A stretch of 6,251 nucleotides of DNA from Treponema sp. (GTDB taxonomy: Bacteria; Spirochaetota; Spirochaetia; Treponematales; Breznakiellaceae). The translations under genes and the position numbers were made by a program. The stretch spans positions 1-6,251 of the forward strand of contig JAISSG010000012.1 of the NCBI GenBank assembly GCA_031273185.1, written 5' to 3'. The notes under the pieces are model-generated. The model was given only the letters and a program-made list of their open reading frames with translations. It did not search any database and was not told the origin of the DNA. This document shows, in pieces, positions 4,693-6,251 of the stretch (position 1 is its first letter; the number at the start of each line of letters is the position of its first letter).

Positions 4693-5600
4693 TGAAAAAG
4701 ACCGTGCCGGCATTTGCCACGGCACTCGCCGCGTGCGCTATTCTGATCTCCTGCCAAACGCTGGCGGCTGTGGCCGACATCGGGGCGCAGGTTGCCGGCG
4801 CAACAGGGGTGATTGACCAAAACACCGCAGATGCCATCAGCCTTTCCAGCCGGGCCGCCGCCAGTGCCGCCGAGGAAATAACCCCCGAGCAGGAGTACTA
4901 CATCGGCAGGGCCGTCGCGGCGAATATCCTCGGCAGTTATCGGGTATGGAACGACAGGCCGGCGCTGACCGCATACGTCAACCGCATCTGCAACGCCATA
5001 GTTATCAATTCTCCCAAGCCGGAAATTTACAGCGGCTACCATGTCGCGCTGCTGGACTCCGACGAGATCAACGCCTTTGCGACATCCGGCGGGCATATTT
5101 TTGTTACGCGGGGCCTTGTCGCCAGCGCCAAGTCCGAAGACGCCCTTGCGGGGGTTATCGCCCACGAGATCGCCCACATTCAATTGCAGCACAGCGTCAA
5201 GGCGATCAAGACAAGCCGCGTCACCCAGGCCCTTATGGTGACGGGAACCTCCGCGGCGGGGGCAGCCGCCGGCTACAACGTCAACGAGCTGACCAATATC
5301 TTCAACGAGACGATAGGGGACATCGTCTCGACGCTGGTCAACAACGGCTATTCGCAGACGCAGGAATTCGAGGCCGACAGCGCCGCCCTTGCCCTGCTTG
5401 CCGGCGCCGGGTACAACCCTTCAGGCCTGACCGACATGCTGAGGGAACTGGAGCGGACGCAGAGCAGCCGTCCCGGCGGCTTCAACAAGACCCATCCCAC
5501 CCCGGCGCGGCGGCTGGCCAACGCCGAGAAAGATATCGGCAAGCACCGCGTGACGGACACCAGCGCCAGCCGCCGGGCACGGTTCAGCGCCGTGCAGTGA
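4692..5600 (+). CDS. M48-family zinc metalloprotease lipoprotein (LoiP/BepA-like)
   Basis: 302 aa. A lipoprotein signal with lipobox LISC puts the lipid on Cys21, so the mature enzyme is membrane-anchored at the cell envelope. The peptidase core (about 64-280) has the zinc motif HEIAH (158-162, catalytic Glu159), the third ligand in the ExxxD motif EFEAD (Glu225, Asp229), the substrate-strand region NAFATSGGHIFVTRGL (127-142) and the late motif THPTPARR (267-274), whose His268 matches the regulatory histidine loop of BepA. There is no C-terminal TPR, so the architecture is closer to LoiP/YggG (about 250 aa) than to BepA. Family members degrade misassembled outer-membrane proteins. GGGGGA ends 6 bases ahead of the start, which overlaps the SH3b stop. 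Last gene of the operon. Confidence 0.93.
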   Translation: MKKTVPAFATALAACAILISCQTLAAVADIGAQVAGATGVIDQNTADAISLSSRAAASAAEEITPEQEYYIGRAVAANILGSYRVWNDRPALTAYVNRICNAIVINSPKPEIYSGYHVALLDSDEINAFATSGGHIFVTRGLVASAKSEDALAGVIAHEIAHIQLQHSVKAIKTSRVTQALMVTGTSAAGAAAGYNVNELTNIFNETIGDIVSTLVNNGYSQTQEFEADSAALALLAGAGYNPSGLTDMLRELERTQSSRPGGFNKTHPTPARRLANAEKDIGKHRVTDTSASRRARFSAVQ

Positions 5601-5657
5601 GCAGAGGCACAGGGCAGGCGATCTCTCACCGAGGCATATCGAACCTCTGTTTTCCTG

Positions 5658-5680
5658 TAAAATGCCCTACAGCCATTTTA
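5658..5680 (+). terminator. Weak candidate terminator of the cyclase operon
   Basis: TAAAATG (5658-5664) and CATTTTA (5674-5680) form a 7-bp, AT-rich stem with a 9-base loop in the 96-base gap between convergent genes. A T6 run follows only at 5693-5698. A second weak option is CAGAGG (5602-5607) with CCTCTG (5644-5649), followed directly by TTTT but with a 36-base loop. Neither is a strong Rho-independent terminator. Confidence 0.3.
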
Positions 5681-5696
5681 TACACGCATACGTTTT

Positions 5697-6176
5697 TTAA
5701 TTTTGCAGGTATCTAGCCTTGAAAAAATCCAGATTTGAAGGAAACCAGGCGGGATCCAGGGCGGGTACATCATAAAGCTCAAAATCATCATACATTATAT
5801 TTACAGACAGTAGTTCATCATCAACAGTAATATCGTATTCAATATACAGCCGGGAACAAACATTTCCTTTTTCATATTCATTGGTTATTTTTTTTAGCTC
5901 GTCATTTTTAAGATATTTTTCCATAAAAATATAGTAATGATTCATATTTTTACCAGAATCATGTTTTGCTGCCAATGGTTCACCCATTCTTGAAATTAAT
6001 ATCTTGTTTTTTTCCTCAGAATAAACCAAATTAAATTCGCCATCTGAATTTCCGTATTCGTCTGCCGCTTCATTAAGGTACACATAAATATTTACTTCAT
6101 CTCTTTTTAATAAGATTTCATAATCTCCAATTAGTAGACTTGTTCTACAACCCGATATGTGATAAACTATAGGCAT
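5697..6176 (-). CDS. AT-rich hypothetical protein, probably truncated at the 5' end by an insertion sequence
   Basis: 159 aa if read from ATG at 6176; the frame also stays open back to a TTG at 6197. Neither start has a ribosome binding site. I do not recognise the family. The protein is acidic, soluble and without signal peptide or membrane segment, with visible stretches EVNIYVYLNEAADEYG, NLVYSEEKNKILISR and IEYDITVDDELLSVNIMYDD, and it ends in PSNLDFFKARYLQN. The alternating beta-like pattern and size resemble immunity or DUF proteins of accessory regions, but this is only an impression. Base composition is clearly more AT-rich than the operon beside it, suggesting acquired DNA. The first roughly 14 codons (to about 6134) overlap what looks like the left end of an insertion sequence, so the native N-terminus is probably lost and this may be a pseudogene. 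Confidence 0.55.
   Translation of the reverse strand: MPIVYHISGCRTSLLIGDYEILLKRDEVNIYVYLNEAADEYGNSDGEFNLVYSEEKNKILISRMGEPLAAKHDSGKNMNHYYIFMEKYLKNDELKKITNEYEKGNVCSRLYIEYDITVDDELLSVNIMYDDFELYDVPALDPAWFPSNLDFFKARYLQN
6134..6148. repeat. Palindrome at the putative insertion sequence end
   Basis: GTAGA, five bases, TCTAC: a perfect 5-base inverted repeat. Shifted by a few bases, TTGT-TCT-ACAA also forms a 4-base stem. It marks the likely boundary between the AT-rich hypothetical gene and the mobile element. Confidence 0.5.
6140..6168 (+). promoter_or_regulatory. Promoter of the putative transposase gene
   Basis: TTGTTC (6140-6145) and TAAACT (6163-6168) are 17 bases apart, with an extended -10 TG at 6160-6161. 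Transcription would start at about 6174-6176, right at the ATG (6175), so the message may be leaderless, which fits the missing ribosome binding site. Confidence 0.35.
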
Positions 6177-6251
6177 GGGAAAGGGGAAAAAATACAATCC
6201 AAACAGCCCTGAGGCTGTTTTTAAGCGGCTTTATGGGGTAAAGCCCGACAC
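6175..6251 (+). CDS. N-terminus of putative HTH/DDE transposase (partial)
   Basis: ATG at 6175 opens a frame that runs off the right edge after 25 full codons: MGKGKKYNPNSPEAVFKRLY followed by GVKPD. The segment resembles the start of transposases that have an N-terminal HTH (HTH_Tnp_4) before a DDE domain, where a phrase like LTGVxPETFxxML occurs at this position. No catalytic residue is in view, so the assignment rests on this short similarity and on the palindromic end and promoter just upstream. An in-frame TAA at 6163-6165 rules out an earlier start. It could instead be an unrelated small basic protein. Confidence 0.5.
   Translation, partial: MGKGKKYNPNSPEAVFKRLYGVKPD

Larger units (their letters stand above)
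6134..6251 (+). mobile_element. Left end of an insertion sequence (partial)
   Basis: A short palindromic end (GTAGA 6134-6138, TCTAC 6144-6148; also TTGT/ACAA at 6140-6150), a promoter whose -35 lies within it, and an immediately following transposase-like start together suggest the left terminus of an insertion sequence of the IS5-like, DDE type. The exact terminal base and the target duplication cannot be set because the right end lies outside the window. Confidence 0.45.

Noticed and set aside
4596..5192. 198-codon minus-strand frame opposite the SH3b and M48 genes
   Set aside because: Antisense to two well-supported genes in a tight operon, with no ribosome binding site or family resemblance.
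4946..5716. 256-codon plus-strand frame overlapping the M48 gene
   Set aside because: The M48 frame shows HEIAH, EFEAD and a lipobox; the other frame is Arg/Gln-rich low complexity typical of a shifted reading.
1..6251. CRISPR array, tRNA or rRNA genes
   Set aside because: No regularly spaced identical repeats and no tRNA cloverleaf or rRNA signature were seen on either strand.

Overview
The window looks like a chromosomal segment of a spirochaete, most likely a termite-gut type Treponema. This is inferred from three things: the gene order (CHASE2 cyclase, SH3b protein, M48 protease lipoprotein), the style of the proteins, and the mix of a GC-rich core with AT-rich accessory pieces. No rRNA, tRNA or CRISPR array is visible, and species-level identity cannot be read from the sequence alone.

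Layout. Positions 1-121 (minus) hold the first 40 codons of a coiled-coil protein of the kind usually joined to a PD-(D/E)XK nuclease domain, with a strong ribosome binding site, a promoter and a small hairpin in its leader. Positions 305-1090 (minus) encode a divergent member of the leucyl/phenylalanyl-tRNA-protein transferase (Aat) family that appears to lack the usual catalytic glutamine. A roughly 130-base spacer with heptamer-like C/G-rich repeats, a long inverted repeat and a predicted G-quadruplex follows. Positions 1221-1676 (minus) encode a HigA-type antitoxin HTH fused to a very basic, histone H1-like tail, with no toxin gene beside it. Its upstream region (1677-1787) is a compact divergent control region with a palindrome sitting inside the promoter spacer.

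Positions 1788-5600 (plus) form a tight three-gene operon. It begins with a membrane-bound CHASE2 adenylate cyclase (809 aa, all key catalytic residues present), continues 1 base later with an exported SH3b protein, and ends, with a 1-base TAATG overlap, in an M48 zinc metalloprotease lipoprotein. All three products face or lie in the periplasm, so the operon plausibly couples envelope sensing through cAMP to envelope proteolysis; that link is inference.

The right end is accessory. An AT-rich hypothetical gene (5697-6176, minus) appears to run into the left end of an insertion sequence at about 6134-6150. The first 25 codons of a putative HTH/DDE transposase (6175 onward, plus) lie just inside it. 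The hypothetical gene is probably cut at its 5' end by that insertion.
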